Assembly: GCA_965116685.1 (NCBI GenBank)
Contig: OZ220707.1
Coordinates: forward strand, 1,116,001-1,180,000
Source: Bin80 sp965116685
GTDB lineage: Bacteria > Bacteroidota > Rhodothermia > Rhodothermales > Bin80
Direction of reading: 5' to 3'
DNA length: 64,000 nt
Notes under the pieces: model-generated
What the model saw: only the letters and a program-made list of their open reading frames with translations
What the model was told of the DNA's origin: nothing
Databases searched by the model: none
Program-made: the position numbers and the translations under genes
Shown: positions 46,236 through 54,546 of the stretch, in pieces
How the letters are laid out: every line of letters begins with the position of its first letter
How positions within the stretch are numbered: the stretch's first letter is position 1

Positions 46236-46305
46236 GGTGTTGAGTGGGATTCGCACCCACCACAGGAAAGCGCCTTTCCACGGCGCACGTTAAATCTCGG
46301 ATAAT
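46236..46305 (-). other. tRNA-Ser(GGA)-like 3' half at the intron 5' edge
   Basis: Minus strand: a five-base stem GCGCC/GGCGC (46286-46270) closes the loop GTGGAAA, which would carry anticodon GGA with U33 and A37. A T-arm-like hairpin GTGGG-TGCGAAT-CCCAC follows (46260-46244), then ACACC-type acceptor sequence. No matching 5' acceptor strand or proper D arm is present, and the variable region is too short for serine. It could be a decayed tRNA half; the T-loop overlaps the proposed intron start GTGCG, so coincidence is also possible. Confidence 0.25.
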
Positions 46306-46528
46306 CGGTGTAGGTATCTCCCCTGATGAATGTGTGCAGCATAATCTTTTCGCTCTTTGTTAACCACCGATAGCCATTGTACATGTGGCCTCATACACCT
46401 CGTCAATGTTTCTGGAACGGCACCTTCCCTTCTCCGCTCACACCGTTCCACTCCACTGGATGCCCCTGGATATCCTGACGCCGAGGCCAGCTTGTAGTAG
46501 TGCAGGACCGCCTCGACCGAATTGGGAC

Positions 46529-48340
46529 TCAAACGAGATCGCCGCTCATGTCAGGAGAGCGCCCTTTGCGAATTAAATCAAGAAAGGCCTCGAGCGTCAT
46601 TCCACCCAGATCTTCGCCGGAGCGTGCACGTACCGAGATCGTGTTCTCTTCTGCCTCACGAGCACCGAGTACCACCATATAGGGCACTTTCAACAGCTCC
46701 GCCTCCCGAACCTTGTACCCGATCTTTTCACTTCGGGCATCCAGCGTGGTTCGCAACCCCTCAGCCTCAAGCCTGGTATGTATTTCTTTGGCATAGTCCG
46801 CCGTGCGATCAGAAATGGGCAGAACACGAACTTGTTCTGGTGCCAGCCATAATGGAAATACCCCCGCACAATGTTCAACCAAAACTCCGATAAACCGCTC
46901 CAGTGAACCAAAGGGGGCACGGTGTATCATCGCTGGCCGATGACGCTGATCATCTGCTCCCGTATACCAAAGATCAAACCGTTCCGGTAGGTTGTAATCA
47001 AGCTGGACTGTACCCAACTGCCACTGCCGACCGAGTGCATCGCGAACCATAAAGTCAACCTTCGGCCCATAAAACGCTGCTTCCCCCAGCTCCTCGTGCA
47101 CATTGAGGTCCATTCCATGCACAACTTTGCGCATGGAATCCTCGGCTTCATTCCAATTCTCTTCCGAGCCGGTATACTTCTCATGGTTCTCAGGATCGCG
47201 TAGCGATAACTGCACACTAAAATCGTTAAAATCCAGTGCACGCAGAACCCGAAGTGCAAGATCAACAGAATCCCGAATCTCTTCCTCCACTTGGTCATGA
47301 CGGCAAAAAATATGCGCGTCATCAACCGTGAACCCGCGGACACGCGTCAAACCGCCAAGCTCCCCCGTCTGCTCATACCGGTATACCTGTCCGAATTCTG
47401 CCAGTCGCACAGGTAATTCCCGATAACTGCGGCGCTTGTGCGCATAGATCTCGATATGGTGCGGACAGTTCATGGGTTTGAGCAGATAGCCATCCATCCC
47501 GTGTGAACTCATGGGCGGAAATTGACTGTCGCTGTAATAGGGATAGTGCCCGCTGGTCCGGTAAAGATCAAGATGGCCGATATGGGGGGTGATGACCGGC
47601 TCATAACCACGCCGAAGCTGCTCTTCGCGCAGGAAGTCCACCAACGTTTCGCGAAGTGTGGTCCCTGCTGGAAGCCAGAGTGGAAGCCCTGGCCCAACCT
47701 TCTCGCTGAACATGAACAGCTCCAGCTTTTTTCCCAATACCCGGTGATCCCGGGCACGGGCCTGCTCCAGACGCTCCAGATATGCATCCAATTGTGTCCG
47801 GTTTTTCCACGCCGTCCCATAAATCCGTGTGAGTTGCGTACGCTTGGCATCCCCACGCCAGTAAGCCCCGGCAATGGACAAAAGCTTAATGCCATTGGGT
47901 TTGAGGTATCCTGTATGCGGGATGTGTGGTCCCCGGCAGAGGTCAACAAAAGAGGCCTGCTGATAGACGGTCAGCCGCGTGTCTCCATTCTCGGCTGCCA
48001 GTTCCTCAATCAACTCCACCTTGTAGGGGTTGTCCGCAAAGAGTTTATAGGCTTCCTCCAGCGTCACCTCTCGGATCTCAAAACGATGACGCTCTTTGAT
48101 GATTGCCCGCATCCGCTCTTCAATCCAGGCCAGGTCCTCCTCGTGCGGCGGATGCTCCATTTCGAAGTCGTAGTAGAAACGATCTTCAATCGGTGGTCCG
48201 ATGGTCGGCTTTGCATCAGGAAAGCGCTCCAGAACGGCCTGCGCCATGATATGTGCGGCCGAATGGCGTATTTTGTAGAGAGCAGGATCGTACCCCTCTG
48301 GAATGTACGTTTCGGCGCGCTCCAAGAGCTCCTTAACCAT
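46529..48340 (-). CDS. thrS: Threonyl-tRNA synthetase lacking the TGS domain
   Basis: About 603 residues from ATG 48340 (MVKELLERAETYIPEG); the longer frame starts at GTG. The editing domain (RHSAAHIMAQAV with the HxxxH motif) comes almost at once, followed by the class II core (motif 2 VYRYEQTGELGGLTRVRGF, NCPHHIEIY zinc/substrate region) and a C-terminal anticodon-binding domain (VRVLPISDRTADYA). The usual N-terminal TGS domain of about 60 residues is missing. There is no room for it upstream because the AlkD-fusion gene starts divergently at 48407. Other regions look complete. Confidence 0.93.
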   Translation of the reverse strand: MVKELLERAETYIPEGYDPALYKIRHSAAHIMAQAVLERFPDAKPTIGPPIEDRFYYDFEMEHPPHEEDLAWIEERMRAIIKERHRFEIREVTLEEAYKLFADNPYKVELIEELAAENGDTRLTVYQQASFVDLCRGPHIPHTGYLKPNGIKLLSIAGAYWRGDAKRTQLTRIYGTAWKNRTQLDAYLERLEQARARDHRVLGKKLELFMFSEKVGPGLPLWLPAGTTLRETLVDFLREEQLRRGYEPVITPHIGHLDLYRTSGHYPYYSDSQFPPMSSHGMDGYLLKPMNCPHHIEIYAHKRRSYRELPVRLAEFGQVYRYEQTGELGGLTRVRGFTVDDAHIFCRHDQVEEEIRDSVDLALRVLRALDFNDFSVQLSLRDPENHEKYTGSEENWNEAEDSMRKVVHGMDLNVHEELGEAAFYGPKVDFMVRDALGRQWQLGTVQLDYNLPERFDLWYTGADDQRHRPAMIHRAPFGSLERFIGVLVEHCAGVFPLWLAPEQVRVLPISDRTADYAKEIHTRLEAEGLRTTLDARSEKIGYKVREAELLKVPYMVVLGAREAEENTISVRARSGEDLGGMTLEAFLDLIRKGRSPDMSGDLV

Positions 48341-48406
48341 GCGTAAATGTAAATTATTATTGGCCAACACAGGGACACGCGTTCAGGGACGAGGTGTTCC
48401 CACAAG

Positions 48407-50098
48407 ATGACTGCCAGAGACGTTCAGGCCCTGTTGGAAGGCAGGGGGGATCCTGTTCGGGCGGCACATAGCCAAGGCTTTTTCAAAACCGGTCCGGGAG
48501 AGTACGGGGAGGGAGATATTTTTCGTGGCATCCCGGTGCCTGAGCTTCGGAAAATCGCCCGATGCTGGAAGAAGGTCCCGCTTGAGGAGATGACCCTGTT
48601 ATTGCAATCCCCGTACCATGAGGACCGGTTTGTAGCTCTGTGTCTTCTTGTTCATTCCTTCCAGCACGGCAACGAGGATGCCGTGTATCATGCGTATCTG
48701 GAGCATATCCCCTTCATTAACAACTGGGACCTGGTTGATACCAGCTGTCATAAGATCGTGGGAGCATACCTGTTCAAGCGCCCACGAACCCTATTGTATT
48801 TGTTTGCACGCAGCAAAAATCTCTGGGAGCGCCGCATTGCGATGGTGTCCACGTTCTATTTCATCAAGCGTGACCAGCTCGGCGATACACTGGCTCTTGC
48901 AGACTTGCTTTCGGGCGATCAGGAGGACTTGATCCATAAAGCCAGTGGCTGGATGCTCCGTGAAGCAGGAAAACGCCATGAATCTGTGCTCGTCAAATTT
49001 TTGAATGACCCCACCGTAACCCTGCCCAGAACGGCCCTCAGATACGCGATTGAGCGCTTCCCCGCACCCGTGAGAAAAGAATACCTGCAAAATCATGCGG
49101 TAGCAGTTCCCATTCAGTCTATAACTCAGCAAACGCCCAATTGGCGAGCCTACAGATACGTGATGGACGCCGCTATAGAGCTAAAGGGGGGTGTGATCCA
49201 GACTCCTATCCTCCAATCGGATGCACTGGCGAAAAGCAGTGGAGCAGATGTTTTTCTGAAGCTTGAGAATGAGCAGCATACCGGATCATTCAAATATCGA
49301 GGGGCCCTGAACAAGCTCTTGTCCCTTGGAGGATCTCCACCTCCGGTCATCGGAGCGTCTACCGGCAATCACGGCCTTGCCATGTCTATGGTTCTGCGTG
49401 AACTTGAGTTGGAGGGAACCATTTTTCTGCCCTCCACGACCGCCAAACACAAAGTGAACTCGCTCCGTGAACATGACATCAACCTGGCCTTTCATGGGGA
49501 GGACGGCATTGATGCCGAACAAAAAGCACGCCAGACCGCCGAGCAGGAAGGAAGTGCATTCATTTCTCCTTACAATGATTTACAAATCATCGCAGGTCAG
49601 GGAACGATTGGCGTGGAACTCCTGGAGCAGATTGGAGCGCTTGACTATCTCTTTGCCTCTGTCGGTGGGGGTGGACTGATCAGCGGCATTGCACTTGCAC
49701 TGAAAACCCACCTCCCGACGGTCACGATTGTGGGCTGCTCTCCGGAAAGGTCCAACGTCATGCAGAAATCCGTAGAGGCTGGTGTCATCGTTGAACAACC
49801 TCTGCAGCCGACACTCTCCGATGGTACCGCCGGTGGCATTGAGGCGGATTCCGTAACCCTGCCGCTGTGTATGGAGTTAGTCGATGACTGGGTTAGCACT
49901 ACCGAAGAAGAAATCGCCGGTGCTATGAGGTTGATCTACCGAGAACATGGTATCAAAATCGAAGGGGCTGCAGCCGTCACCGTTGCCTGTTTTCTGGAAT
50001 ACAGAAAATGCCTTGCTGGAAAGCGAGTGGCACTGGTGATCTGTGGTGGGAATATATCTGGCGAACATTTTGATACAGTGCTATCCCAGGATTCGTAG
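48407..50098 (+). CDS. Fusion: AlkD-like DNA alkylation repair domain + PLP-dependent threonine dehydratase
   Basis: 563 residues in one frame. Residues about 1-230 are an AlkD-type HEAT-repeat glycosylase domain: FFKTGPGEYGEGDIFRGIPV, NNWDLVDTS with W107 and D111 at the positions of the AlkD catalytic pair, WERRIAM with the partner arginine, and a closing PRTALRYAIERFP. A linker of about 20 residues follows. Residues about 245-563 are a fold-type II PLP enzyme of the threonine/serine dehydratase family: TGSFKYRG with PLP lysine K296, ASTGNHGLA, and the phosphate loop SVGGGGLISG. Both halves look complete. The next gene is RidA, the usual partner of such dehydratases. A lost stop codon joining two genes is the main alternative. 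Confidence 0.9.
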   Translation: MTARDVQALLEGRGDPVRAAHSQGFFKTGPGEYGEGDIFRGIPVPELRKIARCWKKVPLEEMTLLLQSPYHEDRFVALCLLVHSFQHGNEDAVYHAYLEHIPFINNWDLVDTSCHKIVGAYLFKRPRTLLYLFARSKNLWERRIAMVSTFYFIKRDQLGDTLALADLLSGDQEDLIHKASGWMLREAGKRHESVLVKFLNDPTVTLPRTALRYAIERFPAPVRKEYLQNHAVAVPIQSITQQTPNWRAYRYVMDAAIELKGGVIQTPILQSDALAKSSGADVFLKLENEQHTGSFKYRGALNKLLSLGGSPPPVIGASTGNHGLAMSMVLRELELEGTIFLPSTTAKHKVNSLREHDINLAFHGEDGIDAEQKARQTAEQEGSAFISPYNDLQIIAGQGTIGVELLEQIGALDYLFASVGGGGLISGIALALKTHLPTVTIVGCSPERSNVMQKSVEAGVIVEQPLQPTLSDGTAGGIEADSVTLPLCMELVDDWVSTTEEEIAGAMRLIYREHGIKIEGAAAVTVACFLEYRKCLAGKRVALVICGGNISGEHFDTVLSQDS

Positions 50099-50179
50099 GG
50101 TTACTGAATGATGCTATATCTTGGAGCAGACTCCAACTTTAAATTGCCAACGAATCGAACACTCACCACATCTCATCCC

Positions 50180-50719
50180 ATGCACATCCGATTCTACATC
50201 ATTTCTATCATTTTCCTCTTTGCCGGAGCCGCCGGCAACATTCAAGCGCAGGGCTTAAGCCCGGAAGAGCGCCTGGATTCACTGGGCATTCAACTCACCC
50301 AGCCGCCCTCCCCTGTTGCCAACTATGTGCGTGCCGTGCAAACCGGCAACCTGGTGTTTCTGGCGGGGCATGGGCCCTATTTGCCAGACGGCACCTATAT
50401 CACGGGAAAACTTGGGCACGATCTTACGCTCGAAGAAGGCTACGAGGCAGCGCGGCAAACGACAATCGTACTCCTGGCTTCCCTAAAACAGGAGATCGGG
50501 GATCTGAGCCGCGTTACCCGGATTGTGAAAGTCAATGGCATGGTGAACGCAACCCCTGATTACACCGATCACCCGAATGTTATCAACGGATGTTCCGATC
50601 TCCTGGTGGAGGTCTTCGGCCCTGAGATCGGAAGACATGCACGGGCGGCAGTCGGAATGAATTCTCTTCCAATCGGGATCGCCGTAGAAATTGAGATGGT
50701 CGTAGAGGTGGCTCTATAA
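50180..50719 (+). CDS. RidA family protein with signal peptide
   Basis: About 179 residues from ATG 50180 (MHIRFYIISIIFLFAGAAG), which gives an export signal ending near IQAQ; the ORF is open 24 codons upstream. The RidA/YjgF core follows: YVRAVQTGNLVFLAGHGPY, LTLEEGYEAARQTTIVLLAS, VTRIVKVNGMVN, and RAAVGMNSLPIGIAVEIEM, with the conserved arginine. RidA proteins hydrolyse reactive enamine/imine intermediates released by threonine and serine dehydratases. It starts 81 bp after the fused dehydratase. The export signal is at odds with a cytoplasmic partner, so it may work on another imine or be an outer-compartment variant. Confidence 0.88.
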   Translation: MHIRFYIISIIFLFAGAAGNIQAQGLSPEERLDSLGIQLTQPPSPVANYVRAVQTGNLVFLAGHGPYLPDGTYITGKLGHDLTLEEGYEAARQTTIVLLASLKQEIGDLSRVTRIVKVNGMVNATPDYTDHPNVINGCSDLLVEVFGPEIGRHARAAVGMNSLPIGIAVEIEMVVEVAL

Positions 50720-51868
50720 CTCGATCCCCATCGTGCTCTTCAAGGCGGCTTCGGCATTCATGAGACGACCGACCACGGGAGTGTCAGGGATTTCCGTGCC
50801 GGTTTCATGCAGGATCGTGTACGCCTCTTCTGATGTAAGCTCAGGATTCATGGATCGCATTACCCCCATCAAACCTGCGACAACCGGAGTTGCCATTGAG
50901 GTCCCACTCATCGGCTTGTACTGCCCGTCAAGGAAAGAGGAATAGAGATCTACCCCCGGGGCTGCAAGCGGACGAGAGAGGCTCCCGACCATGTTGGAGA
51001 ACTCGGCCTTGATAAGATCCTGATCCACCGCAGCAACTGCAATTACGCCCTCAATATTCGACGGGAAATGATCCATGGCATCTTCGTCGGCATTCCCCGC
51101 TGAAGCGGCGATCATCACCCCTCGATCCAATGCGTATTCCACCGCATTGACCAGTACTCGGGGCTGCACCTGTGATTTGCTTCCCAATGACATCGAAATA
51201 ACATCTGCCTGGGCTTTGGTCGCATCAATGACTGCCTGAGCAATCTGCTCCAGTGAACCCTGACCACTCTCAGAGAGCGCCCGGAATCCCAGCACTTCTA
51301 TAAAGCGCCCCTCCCAGTTCAGTGAAGCAATCCCGAGGCCGTTATTCGTCACTGCACCAGCAAGCCCTGCGCAGTGTGTCCCATGGCCATGAGCATCGTC
51401 CTCAACCCCTTCAACATAAACGGCCTGCAAGTCCTCATGCATTGATTCCACCCCCGTATCCAGGATTGCCACACGGGCTTTGCGGACAGGATTTGCATCT
51501 TCCAATACTGCGTGGGCCTCGTGTGCTTGAACCGCATCCAATCCCCACTGCAGGCCTACATATGGATCGTCCTCCATGACCGCCTTCGAGGATTCATCCG
51601 GCATTCGATCCGACGAAGGAAGTGAGAGATGTACATCAATATTGAGTTCTACATGGTCCACATTCTCAGAATCCGCCCGAAGTGCATCCATCACGGATTT
51701 GATATGGCGCGGTGATACCTGAACGAGGTACACCTGGGCCAAATCGACATCCTCAGAGAGGGTGACCGTGGGAAATGCACGCTCCCATGTCTGTGCATAG
51801 CGATTCAGGATTCCTTCCACCTCACTGATCGAATCGTCAGGCCCCAATTCTACCAGAATAGACTGCAT
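50714..51868 (-). CDS. S8 family (subtilisin-like) serine peptidase, no export signal
   Basis: 384 residues. Catalytic triad in AILDTGVE (Asp), GHGTHCAGLAG (His) and SGTSMATPVVAG (Ser); oxyanion-hole Asn in AASAGNAD. The first roughly 110 residues form an inhibitor-I9-like prodomain. There is no signal peptide, so it is probably intracellular. It is preceded by a three-helix membrane protein whose stop is 3 bp from this start, and the two are probably co-translated. Convergent with RidA, whose stop codon region it overlaps by 6 bp. Confidence 0.92.
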   Translation of the reverse strand: MQSILVELGPDDSISEVEGILNRYAQTWERAFPTVTLSEDVDLAQVYLVQVSPRHIKSVMDALRADSENVDHVELNIDVHLSLPSSDRMPDESSKAVMEDDPYVGLQWGLDAVQAHEAHAVLEDANPVRKARVAILDTGVESMHEDLQAVYVEGVEDDAHGHGTHCAGLAGAVTNNGLGIASLNWEGRFIEVLGFRALSESGQGSLEQIAQAVIDATKAQADVISMSLGSKSQVQPRVLVNAVEYALDRGVMIAASAGNADEDAMDHFPSNIEGVIAVAAVDQDLIKAEFSNMVGSLSRPLAAPGVDLYSSFLDGQYKPMSGTSMATPVVAGLMGVMRSMNPELTSEEAYTILHETGTEIPDTPVVGRLMNAEAALKSTMGIEL

Positions 51869-51871
51869 GTC

Positions 51872-52204
51872 TCAATCCCAAATGGACTGCCATAGGAATC
51901 TGGCACCAAAAAGTAATCCCGATAGAATCAGGGAGGCCACTCCCAAAATCACAAATGGACGTGCGCTGTCTGCCAGCTTTCTGACTCCCATATACGTTGC
52001 AGCCAGAAGTAAACTGATCCCGGTGTCCCGAAGCAATTCAATCCCGACCTGAACCACTCCTCCCCCTGACCAGAGCCTTGCAATTACAGCACCGGCCGCC
52101 AAGGCAAAACCAGCCAGGATCGCCCATGAACCATTCCCCTTATGCCCAATGCCGATGGCAATCAAGAGCAGTGCGATTGCTGTGATAATGGTCAGAGTAT
52201 CCAT
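51872..52204 (-). CDS. Small membrane protein paired with the subtilase, 110 aa
   Basis: 110 residues from ATG 52204 (MDTLTIITAIALLLIAIGIG); the longer frame overlaps the glpK upstream region. Three to four membrane segments (about 5-25, 30-48, 60-78, 85-103). Family unknown. It ends 3 bp before the S8 peptidase start on the same strand, so a joint function is plausible, for instance as a membrane anchor or substrate; that is inference. Confidence 0.65.
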   Translation of the reverse strand: MDTLTIITAIALLLIAIGIGHKGNGSWAILAGFALAAGAVIARLWSGGGVVQVGIELLRDTGISLLLAATYMGVRKLADSARPFVILGVASLILSGLLFGARFLWQSIWD

Positions 52205-52294
52205 GAAATACCAAAATGGCCTCTGTTCACTACGATCAGCCGTACACCGGGTTGCATCCATATAGTATATTTGCATTTCATACTTTCGTTATAC

Positions 52295-53782
52295 ATGTCT
52301 TACATCCTCGCACTGGACCAGGGAACCACCAGCTCCCGCGCAATCATTTTTGACCCGGATGGATCCATTCTCGGAATGGCCCAACAGGAATTCCCCCAGA
52401 TCTATCCACAGCCTGGATGGGTTGAGCATAACCCAAATGACATCTGGCAATCGCAACGGTCGGTAGCCGAGCAGGCCCTGCAACAATGCGGCCTGCTCTG
52501 TGAGGATATTCAGGCCATCGGTATCACCAATCAGCGCGAAACCACGGTGATGTGGGATCGGACGACTGGTCAGCCAATCCACAATGCCATCGTCTGGCAG
52601 GATCGACGCACCGCCGAAGAATGTGACCAGTTACGCTCGTCGGGGCATGCAGATTTATTCCAGGCGCGTACAGGTCTGGTGCTGGACGCCTATTTCTCTG
52701 GGACGAAGATCAAATGGCTCCTGGATCATCTCCCCAATGCCCGAGACATGGCGGCAGCTGGGCGTTTGTGTGTCGGCACGATCGATACTTGGCTGATCTG
52801 GAATCTGACCGGGGGCAGGCAATACTGTACCGATGTTTCGAATGCAAGTCGAACTCTACTCTGTAATATCCATCACCACGACTGGGATGAAGAGCTCTGT
52901 ACACTCCTGGATATTCCAATTGAAATTCTTCCCTCCATCGTCCCGTCAAGCGGCATCCTTGGAGAAACAAACCTTTTGGGCGCCTCAATCCCTGTTTCGG
53001 GAGTCGCTGGTGACCAGCAGGCCGCACTCTTCGGACAGGTATGCACAAAACCCGGTATGGTTAAAAATACCTATGGCACAGGCTGCTTTTTGCTGATGAA
53101 TACGGGGGACGATGCGGTCCCCTCCACGAATCAGCTCCTCACCACTGTAGCATGGCAATTGGGGAATCATAGCCAATACGCTCTTGAGGGGAGTGTTTTT
53201 GTCGGTGGTGCAGTGGTTCAATGGCTTCGGGATGAACTCGGAATCATTCGCTCATCCTCGGATATTGAGGCGCTCGCCTCACAGGTAAATGATAACGGCG
53301 GGGTCACAATTGTCCCTGCATTCACGGGATTGGGAGCTCCACACTGGGATCCCTACGCACGTGGGACCATTACAGGATTGACGCGCGGAAGCAGTGCCGC
53401 TCATATTGCCCGGGCAGCACTCGAAAGCATCGCCTACCAAAGCGCAGATGTGATTAAAGCCATGGAAGCAGATGCAGGTGTGGATCTGAAAGAGGTGCGT
53501 GTGGACGGAGGAGCAACTGCAAATAATCTGCTGATGCAGTTTCAGGCGGACATCCTCGGTGTCCCCGTGATTCGACCCGTCGTACGCGAAACCACCGCCC
53601 TAGGAGCAGCCTATCTGGCTGGAATCGCCGTGGGGCAATGGTCCGATACAAGTGCGATCAGTAAGTTATGGCAGATTGATCGGACCTTTGAACCCCAAAT
53701 GCCCCGCTCAACCGCACGGGAGCGGATGGAGGTTTGGGCCGAGGCAGTTGAGCGCTCAAAAGGCTGGGCCCGGAAAACATAA
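52295..53782 (+). CDS. glpK: Glycerol kinase
   Basis: 495 residues from ATG 52295 (MSYILALDQGTTSSRAIIFD); the frame is open far upstream but this start matches the family exactly. ASKHA kinase fold: phosphate-1 loop DQGTTSSR, glycerol-site regions ITNQRETTVMWDR and NTYGTGCFLLMNTG, FTGLGAPHWDP, and adenosine motif RVDGGATANNLLMQF. It phosphorylates glycerol to glycerol 3-phosphate. glpF follows 15 bp downstream, forming a glycerol uptake operon. Confidence 0.97.
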   Translation: MSYILALDQGTTSSRAIIFDPDGSILGMAQQEFPQIYPQPGWVEHNPNDIWQSQRSVAEQALQQCGLLCEDIQAIGITNQRETTVMWDRTTGQPIHNAIVWQDRRTAEECDQLRSSGHADLFQARTGLVLDAYFSGTKIKWLLDHLPNARDMAAAGRLCVGTIDTWLIWNLTGGRQYCTDVSNASRTLLCNIHHHDWDEELCTLLDIPIEILPSIVPSSGILGETNLLGASIPVSGVAGDQQAALFGQVCTKPGMVKNTYGTGCFLLMNTGDDAVPSTNQLLTTVAWQLGNHSQYALEGSVFVGGAVVQWLRDELGIIRSSSDIEALASQVNDNGGVTIVPAFTGLGAPHWDPYARGTITGLTRGSSAAHIARAALESIAYQSADVIKAMEADAGVDLKEVRVDGGATANNLLMQFQADILGVPVIRPVVRETTALGAAYLAGIAVGQWSDTSAISKLWQIDRTFEPQMPRSTARERMEVWAEAVERSKGWARKT

Positions 53783-53797
53783 ATCAAACCCTGAATC

Positions 53798-54508
53798 ATG
53801 AGTCCATTTATCGCAGAACTGATTGGAACGACCATCCTGCTCCTTCTCGGAAACGCCGTCGTTGCAAACGTAATCCTTAAAAATACCAAAGGCCATAATG
53901 CCGGCTGGATCGCGATCAATTTTGGCTGGGGAGTCGCTGTCTTCATTGCGGTGTTTATCGTTGCCAAGTACAGCGGCGCACATATCAACCCTGCGGTAAC
54001 TCTTGGACTTGCCCTTGCAGGCGAGTTCTCGTGGAGTTCCGTTCCCTCGTACCTTGCTGCGCAGTTTTTGGGAGGTGCCCTAGGCGCATTTCTGGTATGG
54101 CTGCACTACCGGGACCACTTTGATGTTACCGAGGACGCAGACGCAAAGCGGGCAGTTTTCTGCACGGCTCCAGCAATTCGAAACTATGCCTCAAACCTCT
54201 TGAGCGAGATCATTGCCACGTTCGTCCTGGTGTTCGCTGTACTCTACCTTGTGGAGCCGGATGTGGGCCTCGGTGCACTGGATGCCATTCCCGTTGGTAT
54301 CATCGTTCTGGCCATCGGGCTGACGTTGGGAGGAACCACGGGTTACGCAATCAATCCCGCACGCGATCTCAGCCCACGCATTGTCCACGCACTGCTCCCA
54401 ATCAAAAACAAAGAAGGGAGCGATTGGAGCTATGCATGGATTCCCGTTGTGGGACCGATCATCGGAGGCCTGCTGGCGGGAACTGCCTTTCTTCTGATTG
54501 GGAGTTAG
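53798..54508 (+). CDS. glpF: Glycerol facilitator (MIP/aquaporin family)
   Basis: 236 residues, six membrane helices and two half-helices with NPA boxes (AHINPAVTLGLALAG and YAINPARDLSPR). The second NPA is followed by the RDLSPR stretch typical of glyceroporins (the conserved Arg lines the filter, the Asp is glycerol-channel specific). It supplies glycerol to GlpK. Confidence 0.96.
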   Translation: MSPFIAELIGTTILLLLGNAVVANVILKNTKGHNAGWIAINFGWGVAVFIAVFIVAKYSGAHINPAVTLGLALAGEFSWSSVPSYLAAQFLGGALGAFLVWLHYRDHFDVTEDADAKRAVFCTAPAIRNYASNLLSEIIATFVLVFAVLYLVEPDVGLGALDAIPVGIIVLAIGLTLGGTTGYAINPARDLSPRIVHALLPIKNKEGSDWSYAWIPVVGPIIGGLLAGTAFLLIGS

Positions 54509-54546
54509 TTCCTGATCTGCCCGGCTGCAATTAATTGATTTTCGTG

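Larger units (their letters stand above)
44340..46256 (-). mobile_element. Group II intron with encoded reverse transcriptase (3' boundary approximate)
   Basis: A self-splicing retroelement read on the minus strand. The proposed 5' end is GTGCG at 46256-46252, matching the conserved group II start. Domain I-IV RNA precedes and includes the RT gene, and domain V is at 44446-44413. Domain VI and the 3' end lie below that, probably near 44340, but I cannot fix the last base. Length about 1.9 kb fits an ORF-bearing intron. It lies downstream of thrS, where such introns often insert near transcript ends. Confidence 0.75.
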
